The notes under the pieces are model-generated. The model searched no databases and was not told the DNA's origin. It saw nothing but the letters and a program-made list of their open reading frames with translations. From an uncultured Pseudomonadota bacterium (GTDB lineage: Bacteria; Pseudomonadota; Gammaproteobacteria; Steroidobacterales; Steroidobacteraceae): a DNA stretch of 64,000 nt. Shown here piece after piece: positions 27,691-35,898 of the stretch (position 1 is its first letter; every line of letters starts with the position of its first letter). The stretch covers positions 1 to 64,000 of the forward strand of contig CAIOZU010000016.1 in the NCBI GenBank assembly GCA_903862885.1, in the 5' to 3' direction. Both the position numbers and the translations under genes were made by a program.

Positions 27691-28155
27691 ATGACCCCAC
27701 CGGCCATTGGAAAAAAAATTGCTGATTTTGGCTTAGATTCAACGGCAGGTGCTTGGCGCCTCAAAGGTGCCGCCGGCACCAAACTGGTCATTTACTTCTA
27801 CCCGCGCGACAACACGCCCGGCTGCACCCAAGAAAGCGAAGCCTTTCGCGATCTGCATGCACAGTTCAAGAAAGTAAAAACGTTGCTGGTTGGCATCTCG
27901 CCGGACAGCGTACTGTCCCACCAAAAATTTAAGACGAAGTACCAATTACCTTTCGAACTGCTCGCCGACCCCGACAAAACGGCATGCGCTTTATTTGATG
28001 TCATCAAAGAAAAAAGCATGTACGGAAAGAAATATATGGGCGTGGAGCGCAGCACTTTCTTACTGGATGAGAAAGGTATCCTGCGACAAGAATGGCGTAA
28101 GGTAAAAATCACCGATCATGCAGCAGACGTGTTAGCCGCGGCCCGCGCTCTGTAA
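27691..28155 (+). CDS. bcp: PrxQ/BCP-type thioredoxin-dependent peroxiredoxin
   Basis: Reduces hydroperoxides; 154 aa. The peroxidatic Cys is Cys45 in YPRDNTPGCTQES, with the conserved Pro, Thr and Arg. The common resolving Cys five residues later is Ser/Ala here, and the alpha-3 resolving Cys known from Xylella and Xanthomonas enzymes (near residue 83) is Lys/Thr. The only other Cys is Cys99 (DKTACALFDVIKEK). The C-terminal KEKSMYGKKYMGVERSTFLL is a hallmark of this subfamily. AAGGA upstream; phoH follows 16 bases later. Confidence 0.93.
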   Translation: MTPPAIGKKIADFGLDSTAGAWRLKGAAGTKLVIYFYPRDNTPGCTQESEAFRDLHAQFKKVKTLLVGISPDSVLSHQKFKTKYQLPFELLADPDKTACALFDVIKEKSMYGKKYMGVERSTFLLDEKGILRQEWRKVKITDHAADVLAAARAL

Positions 28156-28171
28156 ACCGAAGGAGCCCTTC

Positions 28172-29584
28172 ATGAGCAAAGCTGCGCGCGCCAAACGCTG
28201 TCTTTTCGTGCTTGACACCAATGTGTTGATGCACGATCCCACCGCCATCTTTCGCTTTGAAGAACACGACATCTACATATCGATGATTGTGCTGGAGGAA
28301 CTGGACGCAGGAAAAAAAGGGGTTTCTGAAGCCGCCCGCAATGCTCGGCAAGTCAGTCGATTCTTGGACGAATTAATGCATGGTGCAGCCAAAAGCGCCA
28401 TCGATAAGGGCCTCGCGCTGCCCTCCGCCGGGATGGGCGCCAACACCAAGCGGCCGCCGGCTGGACGCTTGTTCTTCCAAACCGAGCGACTCGATGGCGG
28501 CCTACCTGCCCTCCCCGGAAAAGGCGCGGACAACGCCATCTTAGGACAAGCACTTGCTCTGAAGCTGGCTCGACCGGACACGGAAATCACCTTGGTGTCC
28601 AAAGACATCAATCTGCGGATCAAAGCGGCCATTGTCGGCGTACACGCTGAGGATTATTTTAACGATCAAACGATCGAAGACGCCGATCTACTTGCCACCG
28701 GCCATTTAGCTTTGGCGGGGGATTTTTGGGCACGCCATGGCAAGGACATGCACTCATGGAAAGAGCAATCCCGCACGTTCTATCGACTGACCGGACCTGA
28801 CATCGCTGAGTGGCATCTCAATCAATTTGTCTATGAAGACGCACCCAATGGCTTGGAAGCCATCGTCAGAAGCCTCAATGACAATGAAGCGGTGCTCGAA
28901 CTGGTGCATGATTATCGGGTGGAGCGACACAATGTCTGGGGCATCACCGCCAGAAATCGCGAGCAAAATTTTGCGCTGAATCTACTCCTCGACCCAGACA
29001 TCGATTTTTTAACCATCTTAGGACCGGCGGGCACCGGAAAAACGTTGCTCACACTGGCGGCGGGGCTCACCCAAACCCTAGACACGCGCCGCTTCAGCGA
29101 AATCATCATGACCCGAGTCACCGTACCACTCGGCGAAGATATTGGTTTCTTGCCGGGGACTGAAGAGGAAAAAATGGAGCCTTGGATGGGCGCTTTAATG
29201 GATAACCTAGAAGTACTGACCCAAGGCCAAGAGGGAGGGCACTGGGCGCGATCGGCCACCAATGATCTCCTGCGCAGTCGCATCAAGATCCGCTCCTTGA
29301 ACTTTATGCGTGGCCGCACTTTCCTCAATCGCTTCATCATTCTTGACGAAGCACAAAACTTAACACCCAAACAGATGAAAACCTTGGTGACCCGCGCAGG
29401 TCCAGGAACTAAATTTGTCTGCTTAGGCAACATCGCGCAAATTGATTCCCCTTATTTAACGGAAACCACCTGCGGACTCACCTACGTGGTCAATCGCTTC
29501 CATGGCTGGCAATACTCGGGCCACTTGACCCTGCTGCGCGGCGAGCGTTCGCGATTAGCTGACTTTGCCTCAGAACATCTGTGA
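28172..29584 (+). CDS. PhoH-family PIN-ATPase (PhoH2 type)
   Basis: 470 aa fusion of an N-terminal PIN RNase domain and a C-terminal PhoH P-loop ATPase, the PhoH2/YlaK architecture proposed to unwind and cut RNA. The PIN acidic residues appear in FVLDTNVLMHDP (about 12-23), VLEELDAGKKG, KGADNAILG and VSKDINLRIKA. The ATPase shows Walker A LGPAGTGKTLLTLA (about 285-298) and Walker B RFIILDEAQNLTP. AAGGAG sits 6 bases before the ATG. Probably co-transcribed with bcp. Confidence 0.92.
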   Translation: MSKAARAKRCLFVLDTNVLMHDPTAIFRFEEHDIYISMIVLEELDAGKKGVSEAARNARQVSRFLDELMHGAAKSAIDKGLALPSAGMGANTKRPPAGRLFFQTERLDGGLPALPGKGADNAILGQALALKLARPDTEITLVSKDINLRIKAAIVGVHAEDYFNDQTIEDADLLATGHLALAGDFWARHGKDMHSWKEQSRTFYRLTGPDIAEWHLNQFVYEDAPNGLEAIVRSLNDNEAVLELVHDYRVERHNVWGITARNREQNFALNLLLDPDIDFLTILGPAGTGKTLLTLAAGLTQTLDTRRFSEIIMTRVTVPLGEDIGFLPGTEEEKMEPWMGALMDNLEVLTQGQEGGHWARSATNDLLRSRIKIRSLNFMRGRTFLNRFIILDEAQNLTPKQMKTLVTRAGPGTKFVCLGNIAQIDSPYLTETTCGLTYVVNRFHGWQYSGHLTLLRGERSRLADFASEHL

Positions 29585-29644
29585 GATCATGCGCCGTGCG
29601 AGCGAGTGAACGAAACCCTGATGGTATGGTCTGATTGAGTCACT

Positions 29645-31192
29645 ATGACCGCTGATACCCTCACTTTTAAACGCGTCGCCGTCTCGGTGCTAAGCGTCAG
29701 CCTGCTGCTGTCGCATCTCGCCGCCGTGGCTTCACCCGGGCCACTGACTGGACCGAGCGTGCAGGATCTGCCGGATATCGGCAGTCCTGCCGATGCCGTG
29801 TTGACCACCGCCGAGGAACATGAAGTCGGCATCATGATGATGCGCGAGCTGCGTGATGCCGGCCTTCTGGTGGAAAACCCCGAACTGAGTGAGTACATCC
29901 AAGATATTGGCCAACGGCTCGCAAGCCACGCCCAAGAAGGCGATCGACGGTTTAGTTTCTTCTTGATTAAAGAGCCAGGCATCAACGCCTTTGCGGTACC
30001 CGGCGGCTTTGTGTTTGTGAATTCGGATCTGATTTTAGCGACCACCAGCGAAAGCGAACTCGCTGGGGTGCTAGCCCATGAAATTTCCCACGTCACCCAA
30101 CGCCACGCAGTCCGTGGCGTGCTGCAAGCAAGCCATGCCAGCCTCGCTTCGACCGCTGCCATGTTGCTCGCCATCTTAGTGGGCGCCGCCTCTCGCAGTT
30201 CGGATGCGGCCATGGCGGGTGTGACCATCGGACAAGGGGCTGCCGCCCAACAACAGCTCAACTTCTCTCGAGAAGACGAATATGAAGCCGATCGCATCGG
30301 CATTGGCGTGATGGCCAATGCCGGCTACGACCCCACCGCCATGGCCACGTTTTTTGAGACGCTCGGCCGACGCATGGGCAACTATGGAAAAAATGCCAAA
30401 ATCATTGAACTGCTGCAGAATCATCCCCTAACCAGTGCACGCGTCGCTGAAGCAAAAAACCGCGCCGCCAAATACCCCACCGTGCGACCGGTCGATTCGG
30501 TGTCCTATCGGCTTGCCCGGGAAAGACTGCGCGTCATGTCGTTAACCTCCGAGTCCGATCCGCGCTTGGTGTATGCAGACACGCTATTTAAGGACGACGC
30601 CGTGGCCGATTACCGGCACTTCGGCCGAGCCTTGGGCCTGATACAAGCGAACAGTCCGGCTGAGGCTAGCCCTATTCTTCAAGATTTGGTCAATCGCCAT
30701 CCGGATGTGATCGAGTACCACAGCGCACTCGGTCAAAGTCTGTTGGCCGAAGGCGATATCTCACGATCACGGCAGGTGTTGGCGCGCGCCAAGGAATTGT
30801 TTCCGCGCAATGGTCCGGTGACCATGCGCTATGCCGAGACGCTGATGCGCAGTGACGAGCCAAAGCTCGCGCATGCCGTCCTGCTGGATTTATTTAATAC
30901 CGTAGCGCCGAGCCAAAGTCAGGTGCGCGTCATTGCACTGGCGGCAAGCGCCTCTGGGGATGAAGCCGAAGCCAATTACTACATGGCCGAGTACCAACTG
31001 CTCAGTGGCGAACTGACCCTCGCCATTGAAACGCTGCGTCTGGCACTGACGAGCCCGACCATCACACCGGTACAACGTAGCCGATTTAAGGCCCGAATCG
31101 ACGAGCTCAAGGAATACCTCCCACCACGCCTCCAGGCGGCGTTGGAGCGAGGTGAACCACTCCCTTCACAAATGCCCGATAACCGCCGCTGA
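29645..31192 (+). CDS. bepA: BepA-like periplasmic M48 metalloprotease with TPR domain
   Basis: Periplasmic chaperone/protease that aids LptD and outer-membrane protein assembly and degrades stalled forms. 515 aa: signal peptide (about 1-29), M48 domain with zinc motif HEISH (about 144-148) and third ligand in EDEYEADRIG, an active-site helix rich in Ala (about 160-200), then C-terminal TPR repeats (about 310-500). Length and layout match E. coli BepA (about 487 aa). mlaA follows 55 bases later on the same strand, forming an outer-membrane maintenance cluster. Confidence 0.92.
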   Translation: MTADTLTFKRVAVSVLSVSLLLSHLAAVASPGPLTGPSVQDLPDIGSPADAVLTTAEEHEVGIMMMRELRDAGLLVENPELSEYIQDIGQRLASHAQEGDRRFSFFLIKEPGINAFAVPGGFVFVNSDLILATTSESELAGVLAHEISHVTQRHAVRGVLQASHASLASTAAMLLAILVGAASRSSDAAMAGVTIGQGAAAQQQLNFSREDEYEADRIGIGVMANAGYDPTAMATFFETLGRRMGNYGKNAKIIELLQNHPLTSARVAEAKNRAAKYPTVRPVDSVSYRLARERLRVMSLTSESDPRLVYADTLFKDDAVADYRHFGRALGLIQANSPAEASPILQDLVNRHPDVIEYHSALGQSLLAEGDISRSRQVLARAKELFPRNGPVTMRYAETLMRSDEPKLAHAVLLDLFNTVAPSQSQVRVIALAASASGDEAEANYYMAEYQLLSGELTLAIETLRLALTSPTITPVQRSRFKARIDELKEYLPPRLQAALERGEPLPSQMPDNRR

Positions 31193-31247
31193 ACGGATGG
31201 TACAGCCGATGGCACGGGTGTACCATGCGCCATCCCAAGGATGCTCT

Positions 31248-32000
31248 ATGACCGCCCACACCCGCCGAGGCACCGATCGACCGACCCCTATCCGGGCGCT
31301 TGCGCTACTCGGCTCGGTTGCCCTCCTGCTGTGCACCCGAGCCCATGCGGCCGAGACCCCCCATGATCCGTGGGAACGACTGAATCGAGCGACCTACGCT
31401 TTCAATAACGCCTTCGATCGCATGCTCGGCCGACCCGTCGCCAAAGCCTATGTGGCCGTGTTACCTGAAGCAGGCCGTCACGCGGTGGCAAATTTTGTGG
31501 CGAATTTAGCCTACCCGACCGCCATTGTGAATGACGCCTTACAGGGCAAGATCATCATCGCGGGCAGTGACACCGCGCGCTTTGTGCTGAACTCAAGCGT
31601 CGGTATAGCGGGTCTATTTGATCCGGCCACGCACGTGGGTCTGGCCAGCCACCATCAGGACTTTGGACACACCCTTAGCATATGGGGCGTGCCCGCAGGC
31701 CCCTACCTGATGCTGCCCATCCTCGGTCCCTCGGATCTTCGCGACGCACCGGCGGAGTTGGTCGATCGATATTTGACCGTCGATCACTATTTTAAGACCT
31801 CTAAAGAGCGCTATGGGATCACGGCGTTACGGGTGGTCGACCGACGCGCTGAGCTGCTGTCTGCCGACACGGCGTTGGATACGGCCTTTGATTCTTATGC
31901 ACTGGTCCGAGCGTCTTATATCGCGCGTCGTAACTATCTGGTGCATGACGGTCAAGTACCGGACATCAGCTACGACGATCCACCCGCCGATACCCCCTAG
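31248..32000 (+). CDS. mlaA: MlaA/VacJ phospholipid-removal protein
   Basis: Outer-membrane component of the Mla system, which removes misplaced phospholipids from the outer leaflet. From ATG 31248 (AAGGA 6 bases upstream) 250 aa. Conserved segments: DPWERLNRATYAFNNAFDRML (about 39-59), FVLNSSVGIAGLFDPA and GHTLSIWGVPAGPYLMLPILGPS. The signal peptide ends RAHA before AETPHDPWE. Its only Cys (Cys29) has Leu at -1 to -3, so no proper lipobox is present, unlike E. coli MlaA. Convergent with mlaB, 58 bases apart. Confidence 0.94.
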   Translation: MTAHTRRGTDRPTPIRALALLGSVALLLCTRAHAAETPHDPWERLNRATYAFNNAFDRMLGRPVAKAYVAVLPEAGRHAVANFVANLAYPTAIVNDALQGKIIIAGSDTARFVLNSSVGIAGLFDPATHVGLASHHQDFGHTLSIWGVPAGPYLMLPILGPSDLRDAPAELVDRYLTVDHYFKTSKERYGITALRVVDRRAELLSADTALDTAFDSYALVRASYIARRNYLVHDGQVPDISYDDPPADTP

Positions 32001-32058
32001 CGAGACGTCCGCGCCGATCCGTCAGAGCCGCTCTGAGGGCGGCGTCACCACGAATCAC

Positions 32059-32394
32059 TTACGCTTGGGCGGCGGTGAGCATCTGCTCGATGTCACATAC
32101 CCGAGCGATCGCTGCGAGCTGCGGCGGTAAACGACCCAACTGCACACGCTGACCCTTGCTCCTCAGTCGCTCTACCCAAGCGAGCAACACCGCAAGGCCG
32201 GCACTGTCCGCACTGGTCAATGCACTGAGATCAATCTCGATCACCGGCTGACCCGCAAAAGCGCGTAACCCCTGATTCAGTAAGTCACGGGCATTCGCAA
32301 AATGCAGCGCACCGGACAGCGCATAGTGACCCTGCTCACCGCTTAACAGGCACGCGGCGGTCCTTGATGAGGCAGTGGCGTTGACAGACTTCAT
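32059..32394 (-). CDS. mlaB: MlaB-type STAS domain protein
   Basis: Cytoplasmic STAS-domain subunit that binds MlaF and stabilises the MlaFEDB ABC complex. 111 aa. The STAS signature is IEIDLSALTSADSAGLAVLLAW, quoted here as two parts: IEIDLSALTSADS and AGLAVLLAW, with the conserved Asp-Ser before AG. Last gene of mlaFEDCB; its ATG overlaps the mlaC stop (TGATG). Confidence 0.9.
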   Translation of the reverse strand: MKSVNATASSRTAACLLSGEQGHYALSGALHFANARDLLNQGLRAFAGQPVIEIDLSALTSADSAGLAVLLAWVERLRSKGQRVQLGRLPPQLAAIARVCDIEQMLTAAQA

Positions 32395-33062
32395 CAGTTT
32401 TTCGTGGCGCCAGGCGGTGCCGACAAGCCGTCTTTCTCTAAACGCGCAATCACTTCATCTAGGCCCTTGGCCTCGATTTCGCCACCCAGATCGGTGCGAT
32501 AGTTTTTCACGTAGGAAATGCCCTCAATGATGACATCGTAGGCCATCCAACCGCTGCTTGTTTTATGTAAGCGGTAATCCACCGGGATCGTTGCCCCACT
32601 GTCGCGGCGGACCAAGGTGCGGACCGTCGCTTCCATCGCATTGGCGTCCCCACGAAAGGGCAATAGAGTCAAACGATCGGCGGTAAAGCCTGCGATGGCA
32701 CTGCCATAGAGACGCACCAGCGAGCGATAAAATGCAGCCACAAAGCGCGTCCGCTGCTCTGCCGTCGCTGCCGTCCAGTGAGTAGCTAACACCAAGCGCG
32801 CGGTGTACGCCGCATCAAAGTGCGGCAACAAAATGGCATCCACCAAGGGATACGCTTTCTCAGCGTCTTTTTTAATCGCCGCGCGATTGGCGTCTAACGC
32901 ACTGAACATCTGCTTCGACACCGAGTCCATCAGCTCTTGCGGGCCTTGCACGCTGTCGGCACGCGCAGGCACGGGCACACTCAATACCAAGCAGCCTACC
33001 GCCATCACGCTCGCCACCACGATCGTGAGCCGTTGGGTGAGTGCGCTTCGAATACTCATCAT
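32394..33062 (-). CDS. mlaC: MlaC periplasmic phospholipid-binding protein
   Basis: Shuttles phospholipid between the MlaA complex and the inner-membrane MlaFEDB complex. 222 aa. A signal peptide (about 1-36, ending PARADS) leads into the Tol-Tol-Ttg2/MlaC domain: LVDAILLPHFDAAYTARLVL, FVAAFYRSLVRLYGSAIAGF and YKLHKTSSGWMAYDVIIEG-like strands (here YRLHKTSSGWMAYDVIIEG), then SYVKNYRTDL. Overlaps the mlaD stop by 4 bases. Confidence 0.94.
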   Translation of the reverse strand: MMSIRSALTQRLTIVVASVMAVGCLVLSVPVPARADSVQGPQELMDSVSKQMFSALDANRAAIKKDAEKAYPLVDAILLPHFDAAYTARLVLATHWTAATAEQRTRFVAAFYRSLVRLYGSAIAGFTADRLTLLPFRGDANAMEATVRTLVRRDSGATIPVDYRLHKTSSGWMAYDVIIEGISYVKNYRTDLGGEIEAKGLDEVIARLEKDGLSAPPGATKN

Positions 33063-33553
33063 GGGGTTTTTCCTGTCGACGATTTGCTATCACCCTGCCC
33101 GGCTTTATCGAACAGGAACTTGCTAATTAAATGCTCGAGCACAATAGCTGATTGGGTCAACTGAATGGTGTCGCCATTTTTGTAAAACACATCAGACCCA
33201 CCGGGTGATAGCCCTAAGTATTGGCCTCCCAGCAGGCCGGCCGTATAGATCGCCGCGTCACTGTCGTTGGGGATGTGATCAAACTGCGTACGAATCGCCA
33301 GCTTCACAACCGCCTTATAGATGGTCGCGTCATACTGTATCGATTCAATCCGTCCAACCGTCACGCCACTCATGGAGACCGGCGCACCCACCTTTAGGCC
33401 ACCAACGTTTTCGAAGCTCGCCGTTAAGTGATAGCTCGTTTCACTGAGGCTCAGACCCCGACTGGTGATCTGGGTCATCAAGAAAAAAAGCGCTGCAAAG
33501 CCCAGCAGGACAAAAAGCCCGGTACTGAATTCAACGGCTCGTGTCTGTCTCAT
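33059..33553 (-). CDS. mlaD: MlaD MCE-domain subunit
   Basis: Inner-membrane anchored hexameric MCE protein that forms the lipid channel above MlaE. 164 aa: one TM helix (about 8-28), MCE domain (about 38-118) with FENVGGLKVGAPVSMSGVTV and the central hydrophobic pore-loop region AGLLGGQYLGLSPGG, then a helical, polar tail. Seventeen bases downstream of mlaE. Confidence 0.93.
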   Translation of the reverse strand: MRQTRAVEFSTGLFVLLGFAALFFLMTQITSRGLSLSETSYHLTASFENVGGLKVGAPVSMSGVTVGRIESIQYDATIYKAVVKLAIRTQFDHIPNDSDAAIYTAGLLGGQYLGLSPGGSDVFYKNGDTIQLTQSAIVLEHLISKFLFDKAGQGDSKSSTGKTP

Positions 33554-33570
33554 TTATTAGCTCCTAAACA

Positions 33571-34338
33571 TCACAGCAAGGCTGCAGTCAGCATGTAATC
33601 CAACGCCAAGATAGCTACCGAGGACACCACCACGGTGCGCGTGGTCGCTCGCCCCACACCCTCGGCGGTCGGCACCGCATAGTAGCCCTCAAAGACCGCA
33701 ATGCTGCTACACGCCAAACCAAACGCCACGCTCTTCACAATCCCTTCCACCACATCTTTCAGCTCAACCGAAGAACGCATCTGCGACCAAAACTGACCAC
33801 TGTCAACACCCATGATCACCACGCCCACTAGGTAGGCGCCCAAAATACCTAGCAAGCCAAAGATTGCCGCCAGTAACGGCATGGCCAGTACGCCCCCAAT
33901 AAAGCGGGGTGCGCACACCCGACGGATGGGATCGACCGCCATCATTTCCATCGCAGCCAACTGGTCCGTGGCACTCATCAAACCAATTTCTGAGGTCAGC
34001 GAGGTGCCGGCTCGACCCGCGAACAGCAACGCGGTGACCACCGGGCCCAACTCACGCAGCAAACCCAACGCCGCTGCTGTGCCTAAGGCTTCCGTTGAAC
34101 CAAAGCGGCGCAGCAAATCATAACCCTGCAAACCCAGCACCATGCCGACGAACAGACCTGAAAGCATGATGATCACCAGCGACCGCGCACCGGTATTATT
34201 CAGCTGCTCAACAATCAATCTAAAGCGCAACAACGCGCGCGGCGTGACCGCAAACAAACGCGCGGTGAAAATAGAAAACCTACCCCACTGGCGGACCTGC
34301 TCAGCGAGCATCTCAAGCCAGTCAACGAGCACGCTCAC
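33571..34338 (-). CDS. mlaE: MlaE ABC transporter permease
   Basis: Integral-membrane subunit of the phospholipid ABC transporter, 255 aa with five or six hydrophobic segments. Permease signatures: RSLVIIMLSGLFVGMVLGLQG (about 54-74), ELGPVVTALLFAGRAGTSLTSEIG (coupling helix region, about 111-134, written here in two parts ELGPVVTALL and FAGRAGTS) and VGRATTRTVVVSS near the C-terminus. Overlaps the mlaF stop by 4 bases. Confidence 0.94.
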   Translation of the reverse strand: MSVLVDWLEMLAEQVRQWGRFSIFTARLFAVTPRALLRFRLIVEQLNNTGARSLVIIMLSGLFVGMVLGLQGYDLLRRFGSTEALGTAAALGLLRELGPVVTALLFAGRAGTSLTSEIGLMSATDQLAAMEMMAVDPIRRVCAPRFIGGVLAMPLLAAIFGLLGILGAYLVGVVIMGVDSGQFWSQMRSSVELKDVVEGIVKSVAFGLACSSIAVFEGYYAVPTAEGVGRATTRTVVVSSVAILALDYMLTAALL

Positions 34339-35177
34339 TGCGGCACCTCTTGTGAGAGCATCTGCTGCAGGTAATCAGCGGCAGGGTAATGGAAGGGCAC
34401 AGGACCCTCCTCGCCGCCAGTCAGAAACTGCCGCACCATGGCATCCTGACTGTTGTGCAGACTCGCCGGCGCACCCGATGCCACCACACGGCCTTCCGAT
34501 AACAAATACACCGTATCGGCCAATGCCGTGATTTCCTGCACATCGTGCGACACCACAATACTGGTGAGCCCCAAGGCTTGATTCATATTACGAATTAAGC
34601 GCAACACCACGCCCATCGCGATGGGATCAAGCCCCGCAAAGGGCTCATCGTAAATCAAAATCTTAGGGTCCATCACAATCGCACGCGCCAACGCGATGCG
34701 CCGCGCCATACCGCCGGACAACTCACTGGGCATCAAACGAGCCGCACCGCGCAGGCCCACCGCCTGCAATTTCATCAGCACGATACGAGCCACCAAGGAC
34801 TCAGGCAGATCCGCGTGCTCACGCAGCGGAAAGGCGACGTTCTCGTACACGTCTAAATCCGTGAGCAATGCGCCGTTTTGAAACAACATCCCCATGCGCT
34901 GCCGCAGCGCATAAAGCTGATCAGTTTTTAGCGCCGCCAAGTCAACGCCATCCACCGACACCTGTCCCTGATCAGGTTGCAACTGGCCGGTGATCAATCG
35001 CAGCAACGTGGTTTTACCCGTGCCTGAAGGACCCATGATGGCGGTGATCTTGCCGCGCTCAATGCTCAAGTTGAGGTCCTTGAATACCGAATGACCACGC
35101 ACCTGATAGTGGACACCGGACAAGCGCGCGGCGGCAGACACCGAAGCCTGAGAATCGTCGGCTAAAGCCATAGTCAT
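34335..35177 (-). CDS. mlaF: MlaF ABC transporter ATPase
   Basis: ATPase of the Mla phospholipid ABC transporter. From ATG 35177, 280 aa; GAGGTG lies 5 bases upstream, and the longer frame to 35348 is non-homologous. Walker A GPSGTGKTTLLRL (about 46-58), Q-loop RMGMLFQNGALLTDLDVYEN, signature LSGGMARRIALARA, Walker B ILIYDEPFAGLDPIAMG and switch His SHDVQE are all present. First gene of mlaFEDCB, divergent from the SUF operon. Confidence 0.95.
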   Translation of the reverse strand: MTMALADDSQASVSAAARLSGVHYQVRGHSVFKDLNLSIERGKITAIMGPSGTGKTTLLRLITGQLQPDQGQVSVDGVDLAALKTDQLYALRQRMGMLFQNGALLTDLDVYENVAFPLREHADLPESLVARIVLMKLQAVGLRGAARLMPSELSGGMARRIALARAIVMDPKILIYDEPFAGLDPIAMGVVLRLIRNMNQALGLTSIVVSHDVQEITALADTVYLLSEGRVVASGAPASLHNSQDAMVRQFLTGGEEGPVPFHYPAADYLQQMLSQEVPQ

Positions 35178-35358
35178 CCGCACCTCACCTAGAGCCGCGC
35201 AGTGTGCCGCCTTAGCGGCCACAAGGCCAGCGCCATGCGCATACACCTGACCGATGAGACGGCCACCCGGGACACGCAATCCGTGGCGAAAAGGCCACGT
35301 GATCACCGCGACCGATCGCCCCCAGCCCCCGGCTGCGGGGACCGACATCGCGCGCCGC

Positions 35359-35398
35359 TTGGCGAATCCACCCCAATAGGACTAAAATGGTACTCAAT
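35359..35398 (+). promoter_or_regulatory. Putative suf promoter with overlapping Rrf2-type operator
   Basis: -35 TTGGCG (35359-35364) and -10 TAAAAT (35383-35388), spacer 18. The -10 is embedded in an imperfect palindrome ATAGGACTA-AAATGG-TACTCAAT-like region (35376-35398) that resembles type 1 IscR/Rrf2 sites, whose cores read GACT-A/T-rich-AGTC. The right arm matches only about half. The position fits autorepression by SufR, whose start is 18 bases downstream. The remaining bases 35178-35358 of this divergent region hold no other clear signal. Confidence 0.45.
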
Positions 35399-35416
35399 AG
35401 ATGCGAAGGCCCCGAT

Positions 35417-35890
35417 ATGCTCCGAATCAGTAAATTGACCGACTACGCGACGGTGCTCCTCGCTCAGCTGAGCGACGGTGAGGCCCTGCCCCGCACGGCG
35501 GTGGCATTGGCGGAGCGCACCCACATCGGTGTCGCCACCGTCAGCAAGGTCCTGAAAGAGCTGCAGCGCGGCGGGCTGGTCCGCTCGACCCGCGGCGCCC
35601 ATGGGGGCTATGCCCTCAATCGGCCGGCAACGGCCATCAGTGCGGCCGACATCATAGATGCCGTTGAGGGACCGGTCGGGCTCACCGAGTGCGCCACCCA
35701 CCCCGGTCAGTGCGACCTAGAACCCAACTGCCGAGTCGGCCACGCCTGGCAGCGCGTGCATCGCGCGATCAGAGGCACCCTGCAAGACATCAGCCTCGCC
35801 GAACTGATTGGACAAGCGCCCAGCAGCCCGCCTGCGACCGAGCGCTTAGTCAGCTTAGGCGCACGGCCTTCTCTGCGCGTGAGGATCTAA
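35417..35890 (+). CDS. sufR: SUF operon regulator, Rrf2 family
   Basis: Iron-sulfur-sensing transcription repressor of the Rrf2/IscR family, 157 aa. The winged helix starts [19 protein letters not shown] and continues [19 protein letters not shown] and GAHGGYAL. The cluster-binding loop [14 protein letters not shown] (about 92-105) supplies three Cys. The N-terminus [13 protein letters not shown] marks the gammaproteobacterial SUF regulator subfamily rather than IscR. An in-frame start at 35387 is less likely. First gene of the operon, 8 bases before sufB. Confidence 0.92.
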   Translation: MLRISKLTDYATVLLAQLSDGEALPRTAVALAERTHIGVATVSKVLKELQRGGLVRSTRGAHGGYALNRPATAISAADIIDAVEGPVGLTECATHPGQCDLEPNCRVGHAWQRVHRAIRGTLQDISLAELIGQAPSSPPATERLVSLGARPSLRVRI

Positions 35891-35898
35891 ACACACCC

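Noticed and set aside
29587-30318. Minus-strand open frame of 243 codons opposite the bepA-like gene
   Set aside because: Ser/Ala/Arg-rich composition with no domain; the plus strand encodes a full M48 protease with signal peptide.
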